From Rhodococcus opacus (GTDB taxonomy: Bacteria; Actinomycetota; Actinomycetes; Mycobacteriales; Mycobacteriaceae), in NCBI RefSeq assembly GCF_012396235.1, contig NZ_JAAXPA010000008.1:1-64000 (forward strand): DNA of 64,000 nucleotides, given 5' to 3'. Each line of letters begins with the position of its first letter. The first letter of the stretch is position 1. The translations under genes and the position numbers were made by a program. Shown in pieces: positions 36,783 to 45,971 of the stretch. The notes beneath the pieces were generated by a model. That model made no database searches, was not told where the DNA came from, and saw only the letters and a program-made list of their open reading frames with translations.

Positions 36783-37460
36783 TCAGTCGAGAACGGCCGC
36801 GTCCAGCATCGGCGGCTGTACCGACTGACCGCTCCGCGGGTGTGCCGACTGGCCGCTCCGCGGCTGTCCGGACGGTAACGCCGCATCCAGCTGCGCCGCC
36901 CACTGCCGCACGATCTCCGCTCGTCGTTTGGAGTCGTCCGTGAGCACGTCGGCGAGGCCTAGTCCGCGGGCGAGATCCAGGGTGGCCTGGACGAGCCGGT
37001 GCGCCACCGGATCGGCGTCGTCGAATCCGAAGTGTTCGACGGCGGTGCGGTGCGCGATCCGCCCGAACCGTTCCTCGAGCGGCACGATCCGGGCCCGGAG
37101 TTCGGGGTCGGCGGCCGCGGCCGTCCAGACCTGCAGCGCCGCCTTGAACAGGGTGCCCGTGTAGTAGTCGACGAGCCGCGACACCACGGCCTCGGTGCGC
37201 CCCTCCCCGGTCGGCAGGTCGGTGGCCTCGCGCCGGGCCTGCTCCATCCGGGCATCGAACATGACCTCGAGCGCTGCGGTGATGAGGTCCTCGCGGGTCG
37301 GGAAGTGGTGCTGGGTCGCGCCGCGGGACACCCCGGCGCGCTGGGCGACGAGGCTCACCGTGGTGGCACCCCAGCCCAGCTCGGCGAGGCAGTCGATGGT
37401 GACCTCGAGGAGATGCCCGCGCGTGACCCGGCTACGGTCCTGCTTCGGTTCGCGGGTCAT
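36783..37460 (-). CDS. TetR-family transcriptional regulator of the acyl-CoA catabolic cluster
   Basis: 225 aa. N-terminal HTH: LLEVTIDCLAELGWGATTVS and QRAGVSRGATQHHFPTREDL. The last 28 residues contain a repeated PRSGQS unit from a 24-nt tandem duplication (36821-36868) and look disordered. It is the gene next to the enoyl-CoA hydratase end of the carboxylase cluster, same strand, 59 bp apart, so it likely regulates that cluster, as LiuR or AtuR do in proteobacteria. Ribosome binding site GAGAGGAAG supports ATG 37460. Confidence 0.88.
   Translation of the reverse strand: MTREPKQDRSRVTRGHLLEVTIDCLAELGWGATTVSLVAQRAGVSRGATQHHFPTREDLITAALEVMFDARMEQARREATDLPTGEGRTEAVVSRLVDYYTGTLFKAALQVWTAAAADPELRARIVPLEERFGRIAHRTAVEHFGFDDADPVAHRLVQATLDLARGLGLADVLTDDSKRRAEIVRQWAAQLDAALPSGQPRSGQSAHPRSGQSVQPPMLDAAVLD
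36821..36868. repeat. 24-nt tandem duplication in the TetR gene
   Basis: Two adjacent units, 36821-36844 and 36845-36868, each starting CCGACTG, are identical at 21 of 24 positions. They encode the repeated PRSGQS segment near the C-terminus of the TetR protein. In-frame slippage expansion is the simple explanation. Confidence 0.8.
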
Positions 37461-37501
37461 GTGTCACTTCCTCTCGTCGCGCTGCGCGCCCGTGAGTGCT
37501 C

Positions 37502-37521
37502 GACGAGTCCTGAGACTCGTC
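37502..37521. terminator. hairpin at the end of the carboxylase operon
   Basis: GACGAGTC (37502-37509) and GACTCGTC (37514-37521) form a perfect 8-bp stem with a CTGA loop. It overlaps the stop codon region of the enoyl-CoA hydratase gene (37520) and precedes the TetR gene on the same strand. It may partly separate the TetR transcript from the operon. Confidence 0.5.
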
Positions 37522-38320
37522 AACCACGCACGGGGCCGGAGGCCCATCTCGGCGGCCGCTTCTGCAGGAACGCCATCATGCCTTCCCGCGCCTCCTCGGA
37601 TTCGAACAGCCTCGCCGACTGGGCGGTCAGCTCGTCGGTGTAGCGGTCGAAATCGGCGAGCACACTGCGCGTCGTCAGGGTCTTCGACTCGGCCAGGCCC
37701 TGCGGCGACGCCTGCCGCAACTGGTCGAGCACTTCCTCGACGGTGTCCTCGGGATCCTCGGCGGACTCGCTGATCAGCCCGATGGCCTCCGCCTCGTGGG
37801 CACCGAACTTCTCGCCCGTGAGGAGGTAGCGGCTCGCGGCGCGCGAATCGATCCGGGGCAGCACGGTCAACGAGATGATCGACGCGGCGAGTCCGAGCCG
37901 GACCTCGGTGAGCGCGAACGTGCTGCGCGGACCGGCGACGGCGATGTCGCAGGCCCCGACCAAGCCCATGCCCCCGGCCCTGACGTGACCGTCGATCCGG
38001 GCGATCACCGGCTTGGGCAACTCGACGATGGCCCGCAGCAGGTCGGCCATCTGCCGGGTGCGCGAGCCGACGTCGCCGGACGTCTCACTCAGATCCGCGC
38101 CGGCGCAGAACGTGCCGCCGGTGTGGGTGAGGACGATGCCTCGGACGTCGTTGTCCGCGGCGGCGTCCCGCAATCCCTGCAGCAGTTCGTCCACGAGCCT
38201 GCCGGAGATCGCGTTCCTGTTGTGGGGCGAATCGAGGGTGAGGGTGGCGAACCCCCGGTTCACCTCGTACCGGACGTACCGGTCGGCTTCCACGTCGGTC
38301 ATGTGCTGTCCGTTCGACAT
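37520..38320 (-). CDS. enoyl-CoA hydratase/isomerase family protein
   Basis: 266 aa crotonase-fold protein. Oxyanion-hole segments GTFCAGADLSE and RAGGMGLVGACDIAVA are present; the second catalytic Glu region reads FALTEVRLGLAASIISL, with Glu in TEVRLG, so hydratase activity is plausible. ATG 38320 overlaps the upstream acyl-CoA dehydrogenase stop by one base (TGATG); ATG 38302 is an alternative. It matches the position of echA7 in the M. tuberculosis echA7-fadE12-accA2-accD2-fadE13 cluster. Confidence 0.9.
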   Translation of the reverse strand: MSNGQHMTDVEADRYVRYEVNRGFATLTLDSPHNRNAISGRLVDELLQGLRDAAADNDVRGIVLTHTGGTFCAGADLSETSGDVGSRTRQMADLLRAIVELPKPVIARIDGHVRAGGMGLVGACDIAVAGPRSTFALTEVRLGLAASIISLTVLPRIDSRAASRYLLTGEKFGAHEAEAIGLISESAEDPEDTVEEVLDQLRQASPQGLAESKTLTTRSVLADFDRYTDELTAQSARLFESEEAREGMMAFLQKRPPRWASGPVRG

Positions 38321-39510
38321 CAGTACGACTTCGGCAACCCGAGCGAGTGTTGGGAGACGAAGTTGAGGATCATTTCCCGGCTCACCGGGGCCACTCGTGC
38401 GATGCGTGCCGCGCCGAGCATCGCCGCGAGACCGTATTCCTTGGTCAGGCCTGCGCCGCCGTGTGTCTGGACGGCCTGGTCGAGTGCCTTGATGCTGGCC
38501 TCGGCGGCGGCGTACTTGGCCATGTTGGCGGCCTCGGCGGCGCCGAAGTCGTCGCCGCTGTCGTAGAGGACGGCCGCCTTCTGCATCATCAGCTTGGCGA
38601 GTTCGAGTTCGATCTTGATCTGCGCCAGCGGATGCGCGATGCCCTGGTGCGCGCCGATCGGCTCCTTCCACACCGTGCGTTCCTTCGCGAACCGCACCGC
38701 GGCGCCCAGCGCGTAGCGGCCCATGCCGATCGCCATGGCGGCGCCGAGGATGCGTTCGGGGTTGAGACCCGCGAACAGCTGCATCAACGCCGCATCGGCC
38801 TCGCCGACGAGGGCGTCGGCGGGTAGCCGGACGTCGTCGAGGAACAGCATGAACTGGTGGTCGGGCTCGACGATATCCATCTCCATCGGCGTCTTCACGA
38901 AGTTCGCGGCGTCGGTGGGGACGATGAACAGGGCAGGTTTCAGCTTGCCGGTCTTCGAGTCCTCGGTCCGCGCGACGATCAGCACGGCGTCGGCCTGGTC
39001 GACCCCGGAGATGTAGATCTTGTTCCCCGACAGCAGCCAGTCCTCGGCTTGACCATCACCCCTCGCTTCGCTCGACCGGACCCGACGCGCGGTGGTCGTG
39101 ATCTGGTGCGAGTTCGAACCCGCGTCGGCCTCGGTGATGCCGAACGCCATGATCTTCGAACCGTCGGCGAGGCCGGGGAGCCAGGTCTGTTTCTGCTCCT
39201 CGGTGCCGTACTTGCCGATGATCGTGCCGCAGATGGCCGGCGACACGACCACCAGCAGGAGGCCGGCGCCGTGGGCCGCGAGTTCTTCCTGGACGAGGGC
39301 GAGTTCGTAGATGCCTGCGCCGCCGCCCCCGTATTCCTCGGGGAGATTGACGCCGAGGAAACCGAGTTTGCCCGCCTCGTTCCACAATTCGGTCAGCGGT
39401 TCACTGCGCCGCGCCCGGGGCAGCACGTAGTCGACGTAGTTGAATCGCTCCCCGAGCCTCGACACGGAGGCGCGGAGTTCCTTCTGTTCTTCGGTCTCGA
39501 TGAAGCTCAT
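38320..39510 (-). CDS. acyl-CoA dehydrogenase (FadE12-like)
   Basis: 396 aa. Conserved FAD segment MAFGITEADAGSNSHQITTT and SGNKIYISGVDQADAVLIVA; C-terminal MHGG-like QTHGGAGLTKEYGLAAM. Between them is an unusual insertion, RVRSSEARGDGQAEDW, encoded by a short DNA element (39059-39080) that also occurs in the carboxylase alpha gene. Otherwise a typical single-subunit acyl-CoA dehydrogenase, likely first oxidation step of the pathway (AtuD/FadE12 position). Its stop overlaps the hydratase start. Confidence 0.9.
   Translation of the reverse strand: MSFIETEEQKELRASVSRLGERFNYVDYVLPRARRSEPLTELWNEAGKLGFLGVNLPEEYGGGGAGIYELALVQEELAAHGAGLLLVVVSPAICGTIIGKYGTEEQKQTWLPGLADGSKIMAFGITEADAGSNSHQITTTARRVRSSEARGDGQAEDWLLSGNKIYISGVDQADAVLIVARTEDSKTGKLKPALFIVPTDAANFVKTPMEMDIVEPDHQFMLFLDDVRLPADALVGEADAALMQLFAGLNPERILGAAMAIGMGRYALGAAVRFAKERTVWKEPIGAHQGIAHPLAQIKIELELAKLMMQKAAVLYDSGDDFGAAEAANMAKYAAAEASIKALDQAVQTHGGAGLTKEYGLAAMLGAARIARVAPVSREMILNFVSQHSLGLPKSY
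39059..39080. repeat. 22-nt element inserted in the acyl-CoA dehydrogenase gene (copy 1)
   Basis: Starts CCCCTCGCTTCGCTCGACCG; it matches copy 2 at 40682-40703 at 21 of 22 positions. Here the element is read on the minus strand as part of RVRSSEARGD, a stretch that breaks the usual spacing between two conserved acyl-CoA dehydrogenase segments. In copy 2 it is read in another frame. Confidence 0.8.
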
Positions 39511-41516
39511 GACACTCCTTCAGGCTGCGCTGCTTCGACTACTGCCAGGACCGTTCCCACGTCGACCTGCTGACCGGCGGTCACGGAAAGTTCGGTGAGG
39601 ACACCGGAAGCCGGCGCCTTGATCGTGTGTTCCATCTTCATCGCCTCGAGCCACACGATCGGCTGACCGGCGGTCACGGTGTCGCCGGCCGCGGCGCCGA
39701 GGCGGATGACGGAACCCGGCATCGGCGCGAGTAGCGACCCCTCGGCGACGACGGCGCTCGGATCGGTGAATCGAGGTGCGGCGTGCAGGCTCACCGGGCC
39801 CAGGGCGGAGTCGACGAACACGTCGTCCCCGTACCGGGACACCTCGAACGAGCGGCGCAGCCCCGCGACGTCCAGTGCGACGTGCCGCGCCGTGGCCGAC
39901 ACGAGCGCGACGTCGTCGAAGCCCTCGGCCTTCAGCCCGTACCGGGTGAGCAGGTACCGGATCTCGATGTCACCGTCGGTTCCCGTGAACGTCTTGCTCT
40001 GCGGCGCGGACGCCAGGTTCCGCCATCCGCTGGGCAGCGAGGTGTTCACGGTCGCGACGTCGCGGTTGTGCGCGGCGTCCGCGAGTGCGGCGGCCAGCGC
40101 CGACAGTCGCTCGGTGTCGGCCGAGGCCAGCGGGCGCGCCAGCACGTCCAGCCCGTGTGTGTCGAAGAAGGCGGTGTCCGTGTCGCCGGCAAGGAATGCC
40201 GGGTGGCGGAGCACGTTGACGAGGAGGTCGCGGTTGGTGCGCAGTCCGTGGATCTGCGCGCGGCTCAGGGCCGCTGCCAGCCGCGTGGCCGCCTGCGTGC
40301 GGGTGGGCGCGAACGAGATGACTTTCGCGAGCATCGGGTCGTAGTGCACGCCGACGGTGGATCCGTCGACCACACCGGAGTCGAGGCGGATGCCCGGGGT
40401 GCGGAGAACGTCGAATTCGACCGCGTTCCCGGGCAGGTCCAGGCGGTGGACCGGTCCACTCTGTGGCTGCCAGTTCTGCGCCGGATCCTCGGCGTACAGC
40501 CGGACCTCGATGGAATGGCCGGACACGGCGGGCGATTCGGCGCCGAGCGCCTGCCCGGACGCCACCTGCAGCTGCAGTTCCACGAGGTCGAGGCCAGTGG
40601 TGCATTCGGTGACCGGGTGTTCCACCTGCAGCCGGGTGTTCATCTCGAGGAAATAGAAGTCACCCTGGTCCGGGTCGTCTCCCCCTCGCTCCGCTCGACC
40701 GGAAGCCAGGAACTCGACCGTTCCCGCACCCTCGTAGTCGATGGCCTTCGCCGCGAGCCGGGCGGCCTCGAACAGTCGCTCGCGCATCCCGGGGACGGCT
40801 TCGACCAACGGTGACGGCGCCTCTTCCACCACCTTCTGGTGCCGCCGCTGGATGGAGCATTCACGCTCCCCCACCGCCCAGACGGTTCCCTGCCGGTCGG
40901 CCATCACCTGGACCTCGATGTGCCTGCCCGTTTCCAGGTAGCGCTCGCAGAACACGGTCGGGTCGCCGAACGCCGACTGCGCTTCGCGGCGGGCGCCTTC
41001 CAGCTGTTCCGGAAGGTCCGCGAGCTCACGCACGACGCGCATGCCGCGTCCGCCGCCGCCTGCGGACGCCTTGACGAGTACCGGCAGGTCCGCTTCGGTG
41101 ACGGCACCCGGGTCGAGTTCGGCCAGCACCGGGACTCCGGCGGCGGCCATCATCTTCTTGGACTCCACCTTCGAACCCATCATCTCGATGGCGGGCGCGG
41201 GCGGCCCGATCCACGTCAGCCCCGCGTCGTGGACGGCGCGCGCGAAGTCCGCATTCTCGGAGAGGAACCCGTAGCCGGGGTGGATGGCATCGGCGCCGGC
41301 GAGCAGTGCCGCCTCGATGACGAGGTCACCGCGCAGGTACGTGTCGGCAGGACTGTTGCCCGGCAACCGGACCGCGGTGTCGGCCTCGGCGACGTGCGGG
41401 CTGAGGGCGTCGGCATCCGAGAACACGGCGACGGTCCCGATGCCTGCGCGGCGGCAGGTGGCGAAGATGCGGCGGGCGATCTCACCACGATTGGCAACCA
41501 GTACGGACTGGATCAT
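39507..41516 (-). CDS. acyl-CoA carboxylase alpha subunit: biotin carboxylase plus biotin carrier (AccA2-like)
   Basis: 669 aa. ATP-grasp biotin carboxylase with SVLVANRGEIARRIF, HPGYGFLSENADFA, KASAGGGGRGMRVV and FLEMNTRLQVEHPVTE; C-terminal biotinyl domain with biotinylation motif WLEAMKMEHTIKAP and a conserved GQQVDVG end. It carboxylates biotin for the beta subunit encoded upstream. The stretch SGRAERGGDDPDQGD before FYFLEMN is an insertion caused by the 22-nt element at 40682-40703. ATG 41516 lies 8 bp after the beta-subunit stop; its 3' end overlaps the acyl-CoA dehydrogenase start by 4 bp. Confidence 0.93.
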   Translation of the reverse strand: MIQSVLVANRGEIARRIFATCRRAGIGTVAVFSDADALSPHVAEADTAVRLPGNSPADTYLRGDLVIEAALLAGADAIHPGYGFLSENADFARAVHDAGLTWIGPPAPAIEMMGSKVESKKMMAAAGVPVLAELDPGAVTEADLPVLVKASAGGGGRGMRVVRELADLPEQLEGARREAQSAFGDPTVFCERYLETGRHIEVQVMADRQGTVWAVGERECSIQRRHQKVVEEAPSPLVEAVPGMRERLFEAARLAAKAIDYEGAGTVEFLASGRAERGGDDPDQGDFYFLEMNTRLQVEHPVTECTTGLDLVELQLQVASGQALGAESPAVSGHSIEVRLYAEDPAQNWQPQSGPVHRLDLPGNAVEFDVLRTPGIRLDSGVVDGSTVGVHYDPMLAKVISFAPTRTQAATRLAAALSRAQIHGLRTNRDLLVNVLRHPAFLAGDTDTAFFDTHGLDVLARPLASADTERLSALAAALADAAHNRDVATVNTSLPSGWRNLASAPQSKTFTGTDGDIEIRYLLTRYGLKAEGFDDVALVSATARHVALDVAGLRRSFEVSRYGDDVFVDSALGPVSLHAAPRFTDPSAVVAEGSLLAPMPGSVIRLGAAAGDTVTAGQPIVWLEAMKMEHTIKAPASGVLTELSVTAGQQVDVGTVLAVVEAAQPEGVS
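40682..40703. repeat. 22-nt element inserted in the carboxylase alpha gene (copy 2)
   Basis: Starts CCCCTCGCTCCGCTCGACCG, differing from copy 1 at one base. It encodes SGRAERGG on the minus strand, just before the conserved FLEMNTRLQVEHP motif, where related biotin carboxylases have only a few residues. Reading frame differs from that of copy 1. Confidence 0.8.
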
Positions 41517-41524
41517 GTCGGGCC

Positions 41525-43123
41525 TCACATCCGGAAGACGCCGAAGTTCTCGGCGCCTTCGATCGGGGCGTTGGCAATGGCCGACAGGCACATTCCCACC
41601 ACGGTTCGGGTGTCGCGCGGGTCGATCACGCCGTCGTCGTAGAGGCGACCGGACAGGAACATCGGCACGGATTCCGCCTCGATCTGGTTCTCGATCATGG
41701 CGCGCATGCCTGCGTCGGCCTCTTCGTCGAACGCCTGCCCGCGGGCCTCGGCGGAGGCGCGGCTGACGATGGAGATGACACCGGCCAGCTGCGCCCCGCC
41801 CATGACCGCGGATTTGGAACTGGGCCAGGCGAACAGGAATCGCGGGTCGAACGCGCGTCCGCACATGCCGTAGTGACCGGCGCCGTAGGACGCGCCGAGC
41901 AGGATCGAGATGTGCGGGACGGTGGAGTTGGATACGGCGTTGATCATCATCGAACCGTGCTTGATCATCCCGCCCTCCTCGTACTCCCTGCCCACCATGT
42001 ATCCGGTCGTGTTGTGCAGGAACAACAGTGGGGTGTGCGAGCGGTTGGCCAGCTGGATGAACTGGGTCGCCTTCTGCGATTCCTCGCTGAAGAGCACGCC
42101 GCGCGCGTTGGCGAGGATGCCCACCGGGTATCCGTGCAGCTCGGCCCAGCCCGTGACGAGTGACGATCCGTACATCGGCTTGAACTCGTCGAAATCGGAG
42201 CCGTCGACGATGCGGGCGATCACCTCGCGGGGATCGAACGGGATCTTGAGGTCGGCGGGGACGATGCCGAGCAGTTCCTCGGGGTCCGCGAGCGGTTCGA
42301 TGACCTCGGCCCGGGGCGCGGGACCCTGCTTCTTCCAGTTCAGGCGCTTGACGATGCTGCGGCCGATCCGGATGGCGTCCTGCTCGTCGACCGCGAAGTA
42401 GTCGGCGAGGCCGGACTTGCGGGCATGCATCTCGGCGCCGCCGAGGGTTTCGTCGTCGGATTCCTCACCGGTGGCCATCTTCACGAGGGGCGGTCCGGCG
42501 AGGAACACCTTGGATCGTTCCTTGATCATGACGACGTGATCGGACATGCCGGGGATGTACGCGCCGCCCGCCGTCGAATTGCCGAAGACGAGGGCGATGG
42601 TCGGGATACCCGCGGCGGAGAGCTGGGTGAGGTCGCGGAACATGCGGCCACCGGGTATGAACACTTCCTTCTGAGTGGGAAGGTCCGCGCCGCCGGATTC
42701 CACGAGGGAGATGACGGGGAGCCGGTTCTGCCGGGCGATGTCGTTGGCGCGGAATCCCTTCCGCAACGTCCACGGATTGCTGGTGCCGCCGCGGACAGTC
42801 GGGTCGTTGGCGACGATCAGGCACTCGACGCCTTCCACCACACCGATGCCGACGACGGTGCTGGCGCCGACCGGGAAGTCGCTGCCCCACGCCGCGAGCG
42901 GGCACAGTTCGAGGAACGGCGAGTCGGGGTCGAGGAGCAGTTCGATTCGCTCCCGGGCGAGCAGCTTGCCGCGCTTCTTGTGCCGCTCGGTGTACTTCTC
43001 GCCGCCGCCCGCGAGCGCCTTGGCGTGCTCGGTGTCGATCTCGGCGAGCTTGTCCGTCATGGCCTTCGCCGCCGCGGCATACTCTTCGGAACCAGTGTCC
43101 AGCGTGGACTTCAACGTGGTCAT
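41525..43123 (-). CDS. acyl-CoA carboxylase beta subunit: carboxyltransferase (AccD2-like)
   Basis: 532 aa carboxyltransferase of the MccB/PccB type. CoA- and biotin-binding segments SLVESGGADLPTQKEVFIPG, FGNSTAGGAYIPGMSDH, and HNTTGYMVGREYEEGGMIKHG are conserved. The latter resembles methylcrotonyl-/geranyl-CoA-type enzymes more than propionyl-CoA carboxylase, but the substrate is an inference. ATG 43123 overlaps the stop of the upstream acyl-CoA dehydrogenase (ATGA). Confidence 0.92.
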   Translation of the reverse strand: MTTLKSTLDTGSEEYAAAAKAMTDKLAEIDTEHAKALAGGGEKYTERHKKRGKLLARERIELLLDPDSPFLELCPLAAWGSDFPVGASTVVGIGVVEGVECLIVANDPTVRGGTSNPWTLRKGFRANDIARQNRLPVISLVESGGADLPTQKEVFIPGGRMFRDLTQLSAAGIPTIALVFGNSTAGGAYIPGMSDHVVMIKERSKVFLAGPPLVKMATGEESDDETLGGAEMHARKSGLADYFAVDEQDAIRIGRSIVKRLNWKKQGPAPRAEVIEPLADPEELLGIVPADLKIPFDPREVIARIVDGSDFDEFKPMYGSSLVTGWAELHGYPVGILANARGVLFSEESQKATQFIQLANRSHTPLLFLHNTTGYMVGREYEEGGMIKHGSMMINAVSNSTVPHISILLGASYGAGHYGMCGRAFDPRFLFAWPSSKSAVMGGAQLAGVISIVSRASAEARGQAFDEEADAGMRAMIENQIEAESVPMFLSGRLYDDGVIDPRDTRTVVGMCLSAIANAPIEGAENFGVFRM

Positions 43124-44268
43124 GACTGATACCCCAATCGCTTGGCCGCGAGCCCCGTCAGGATCTCGGTGGTACCGCCACCGATCCCGAGGATGCGCAT
43201 GTCGCGGTACTGCCGTTCCACTTCGCTCTCCCGCATGTAGCCGAGGCCGCCGAACAGCTGGACGGCCTGGTTGGCCACCCATTCGCCCGACTCGACGGCG
43301 GTGTTCTTCGCGAAGCAGACCTCCGCGATGAAGTCCTCGTTCGACACGAGCGAACGCTCCACCAGCGCTCTGGTGTAGACGCGGGCCACGTCGGTCTTGC
43401 GCGCCATCTCCGTGACCGTGTTCTGCACCGACTGCCTGCTGATCAGCGGACGGCCGAACGTCTCGCGGTCGCGCACCCACTGCAGCGTGAGGTCGAGGCA
43501 CCGTTGCGCGCTCGAATAGGCCTGCGCGGCGAGGGCGATGCGCTCGGTGAGAAACGCCTGGGCGATCTGCGCGAACCCGCTGTTCTCCTCGCCGACAAGA
43601 TTGGCGGCGGGCACCCGGGCGTCGACGAACGACAACTCGGCCGTGTCCGACGCACGCCAGCCCATCTTGTCGAGTTTGCGGGCCACCTCGAATCCCGATG
43701 TGCCCTTCTCGATCACGAGCAGGGAGACCCCGGACGCGCCGGGACCGCCGGTGCGGACTGCGGTGACCACGAAGTCGGCCCGGACAGCGGACGTGATGAA
43801 CGTCTTGGACCCGTTGACGACGAAGTGGTCGCCGTCGCGGACCGCCGTGGTCCGCAGATGCCCGACGTCGGAACCGCCGCCGGGTTCGGTGATGGCGAGC
43901 GAGCCGATGAGCTCGCCGCGCAGGGTGGGGCGGACCCACTTCTCGATCTGCTCCGGGTCACCGGCCGCCGCGAGGTGCGGCAGCGCGATTCCCGACGTGA
44001 ACAGGGAAGCGAACGCGCCACCCGATGCACCTGCCTGGTGGAATTCCTCGCAGATCAGCACCGCGTCGACGAGGTCTCCGCCCTCGCCCCCGACGGATTC
44101 GGGGAAGCCGGCGCCGAGCAGACCCAGCTCGGCGGCCTCCCGGTGCAGCGCGCGGGGCAGTTCGCCGTCGCGTTCCCACTCGTCCAGGTGCGGCAGTATC
44201 TGTCGTTCGACGAAGCTGCGCACCGTCTTGCGCAGTTCCTGCCGCTCGGGTGAATCCCACACGCTCAC
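43120..44268 (-). CDS. acyl-CoA dehydrogenase (FadE13-like)
   Basis: 382 aa. Canonical SLAITEPGGGSDVGHLRTT and FVVNGSKTFITSAVRADFVV, catalytic C-terminal region QLFGGLGYMRESEVERQYRDMRI and GTTEI end. GTG 44268 overlaps the upstream DUF1446 gene stop by 4 bp (GTGA). Second dehydrogenase of the operon, consistent with two rounds of desaturation around a carboxylation step. Confidence 0.9.
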   Translation of the reverse strand: MSVWDSPERQELRKTVRSFVERQILPHLDEWERDGELPRALHREAAELGLLGAGFPESVGGEGGDLVDAVLICEEFHQAGASGGAFASLFTSGIALPHLAAAGDPEQIEKWVRPTLRGELIGSLAITEPGGGSDVGHLRTTAVRDGDHFVVNGSKTFITSAVRADFVVTAVRTGGPGASGVSLLVIEKGTSGFEVARKLDKMGWRASDTAELSFVDARVPAANLVGEENSGFAQIAQAFLTERIALAAQAYSSAQRCLDLTLQWVRDRETFGRPLISRQSVQNTVTEMARKTDVARVYTRALVERSLVSNEDFIAEVCFAKNTAVESGEWVANQAVQLFGGLGYMRESEVERQYRDMRILGIGGGTTEILTGLAAKRLGYQS

Positions 44269-45971
44269 AACGTTGTCCCTTCGGGAAGGAGTGCTTCCGG
44301 TATGTCGACGTGCCGGGATCTCAGCCATTCGCCGAGACCCTTGGCCTGCGGGTCGAACCGGGCCTGGGACGCGACGCCCTGCCCGAGGATTCCCTCGATC
44401 ACGAAGTTGACGGCGCGCAGTTTCGGCAGCACATATCTCGTGACGGTGAGGTCGGCGGCCTCCGGGAGAAGGCGCTTCACTTCGTCGACGGTCAGCGCGT
44501 GGGCCAGCCACCGCCACTGCTCGTCGGTGCGCACCCACACACCGACGTTCGCGTTGCCGCCCTTGTCACCGCTGCGCGCTCCGGCGATGGTCCCGAGCGC
44601 CACCCGCACCGTGGGTTCGGTGCCCCGCGGCTCCGGGAGCGCGGGCTCGGCGACGTCCTCGAGTTCCCGGACGTCGGTGGCGGGTTCGATGTCGACGCGC
44701 GTTCCGTCCGGCAGCACCGCGACGTGCGGCACCTCCTTGGCGTACACGTATCCCGGGGTGAACACGCCGTAGGGCTGACCCTGCCCGGGTGGCGCCGTCA
44801 GCGTGAAGCCGGGGTAGCTCGCCAGTGCCATTTCGACTGCGACGGAGGAGAATGCGCGCCCGACTGCGTTGGCGTCCGAATCCCGGACCACGCAGCGCAG
44901 CAGCGCGCTCGCGGCCTCCTCGGTGTCGGCGTCCGGGTGATCGGTGCGGGCGAGTGACCAGTCGAGTTCGGCCGGCCGGGTGGGAAGCCACCCCTCGAGC
45001 TGCCGCTTCACCAGGGCCGCCTTGGCCTCGATGTCGAGGCCGGTGAGGACGAACACGGCCTCGTTGCGGAAACCCGCGAGCGTGTTCAGCGACACCTTGA
45101 GCTGCGGCGGCGGCGCCTCGCCGACGACGCCACTGATGCGCACCCGGTCGGGGCCGTCCTGCGACAGTGCGGCGGAATCGATTCGCGCGGTCACGTCGGG
45201 ACCGGCGTAGCGGCCACCGGTGATCTCGTACAGCAACTGCGCGGTGACGGTGCCGACGTTCACGGCGCCACCGGTCCCGGGGTGCTTGGTGATGACGGAC
45301 GATCCGTCCGAGTCGATCTCGGCGATCGGGAATCCGGGACGGTCGAGGTCGCCGATCTCGGTGAAGAACGCGTAGTTGCCGCCCGTCGCCTGGGTGCCGC
45401 ACTCGATGACGTGCCCGGCCACCACGGCGCCGGCGAGCTGGTCGAAAGCGTCTCGCCGCCAGCCGAAGTGTGCGGCCGCCGGGCCCACGATCACGGACGC
45501 GTCGGTGACACGCCCGGTGACGACGACGTCGGCGCCGGCGTTCAGGCAGTCGACGATGCCCCACGCGCCGAGGTAGGCGTTGGCGGTCAGCGGGCTGCCC
45601 AGCCCCAGTTCTGCGGCCCGGCCGATCAGGTCGTCGCCTTCGACGTGGGCGACCGTCGCCTGCAGCCCCAGCTTGTCGTTCACCTCCCGCAACGCGTCCG
45701 CGAGACCGGCCGGGTTGAGCCCGCCGGCGTTGGCGACGATGCGGACACCCTTGTCCAGGGCCAGCCCGAGGCAGTCCTCCGCCTGACGGAGGAACGTCTT
45801 CGCGTAGCCGCGGTTCGGGTCCTTCATGCGGTCGCGGCCGAGGATCAGCATGGTGAGTTCGGCGAGGTAGTCGCCGGTCAGATAGTCGAGTTCGCCGCCC
45901 TCGAGCATCTCGCGCATCGCCGACAGCCGGTCGCCGTAGAAGCCGGAGCAGTTGCCGATCCGCACGGTCAT
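44265..45971 (-). CDS. DUF1446 / AtuA-like acyclic terpene utilisation protein
   Basis: 568 aa. Begins [20 protein letters not shown] and has [41 protein letters not shown], and the C-terminal [17 protein letters not shown], the hallmarks of the AtuA/DUF1446 family. AtuA is required for citronellol and geraniol catabolism in Pseudomonas, though its reaction is not established. The same gene follows fadE13 in M. tuberculosis (Rv0976c, from memory). ATG 45971 overlaps the DinB-like gene's stop by 4 bp. Confidence 0.88.
   Translation of the reverse strand: MTVRIGNCSGFYGDRLSAMREMLEGGELDYLTGDYLAELTMLILGRDRMKDPNRGYAKTFLRQAEDCLGLALDKGVRIVANAGGLNPAGLADALREVNDKLGLQATVAHVEGDDLIGRAAELGLGSPLTANAYLGAWGIVDCLNAGADVVVTGRVTDASVIVGPAAAHFGWRRDAFDQLAGAVVAGHVIECGTQATGGNYAFFTEIGDLDRPGFPIAEIDSDGSSVITKHPGTGGAVNVGTVTAQLLYEITGGRYAGPDVTARIDSAALSQDGPDRVRISGVVGEAPPPQLKVSLNTLAGFRNEAVFVLTGLDIEAKAALVKRQLEGWLPTRPAELDWSLARTDHPDADTEEAASALLRCVVRDSDANAVGRAFSSVAVEMALASYPGFTLTAPPGQGQPYGVFTPGYVYAKEVPHVAVLPDGTRVDIEPATDVRELEDVAEPALPEPRGTEPTVRVALGTIAGARSGDKGGNANVGVWVRTDEQWRWLAHALTVDEVKRLLPEAADLTVTRYVLPKLRAVNFVIEGILGQGVASQARFDPQAKGLGEWLRSRHVDIPEALLPEGTTL

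Noticed and set aside
39107..39125. tRNA-like T-arm motif GTTCGAACCC
   Set aside because: It lies in a conserved acyl-CoA dehydrogenase segment (GSNSHQ) and no acceptor, D or anticodon stems surround it.
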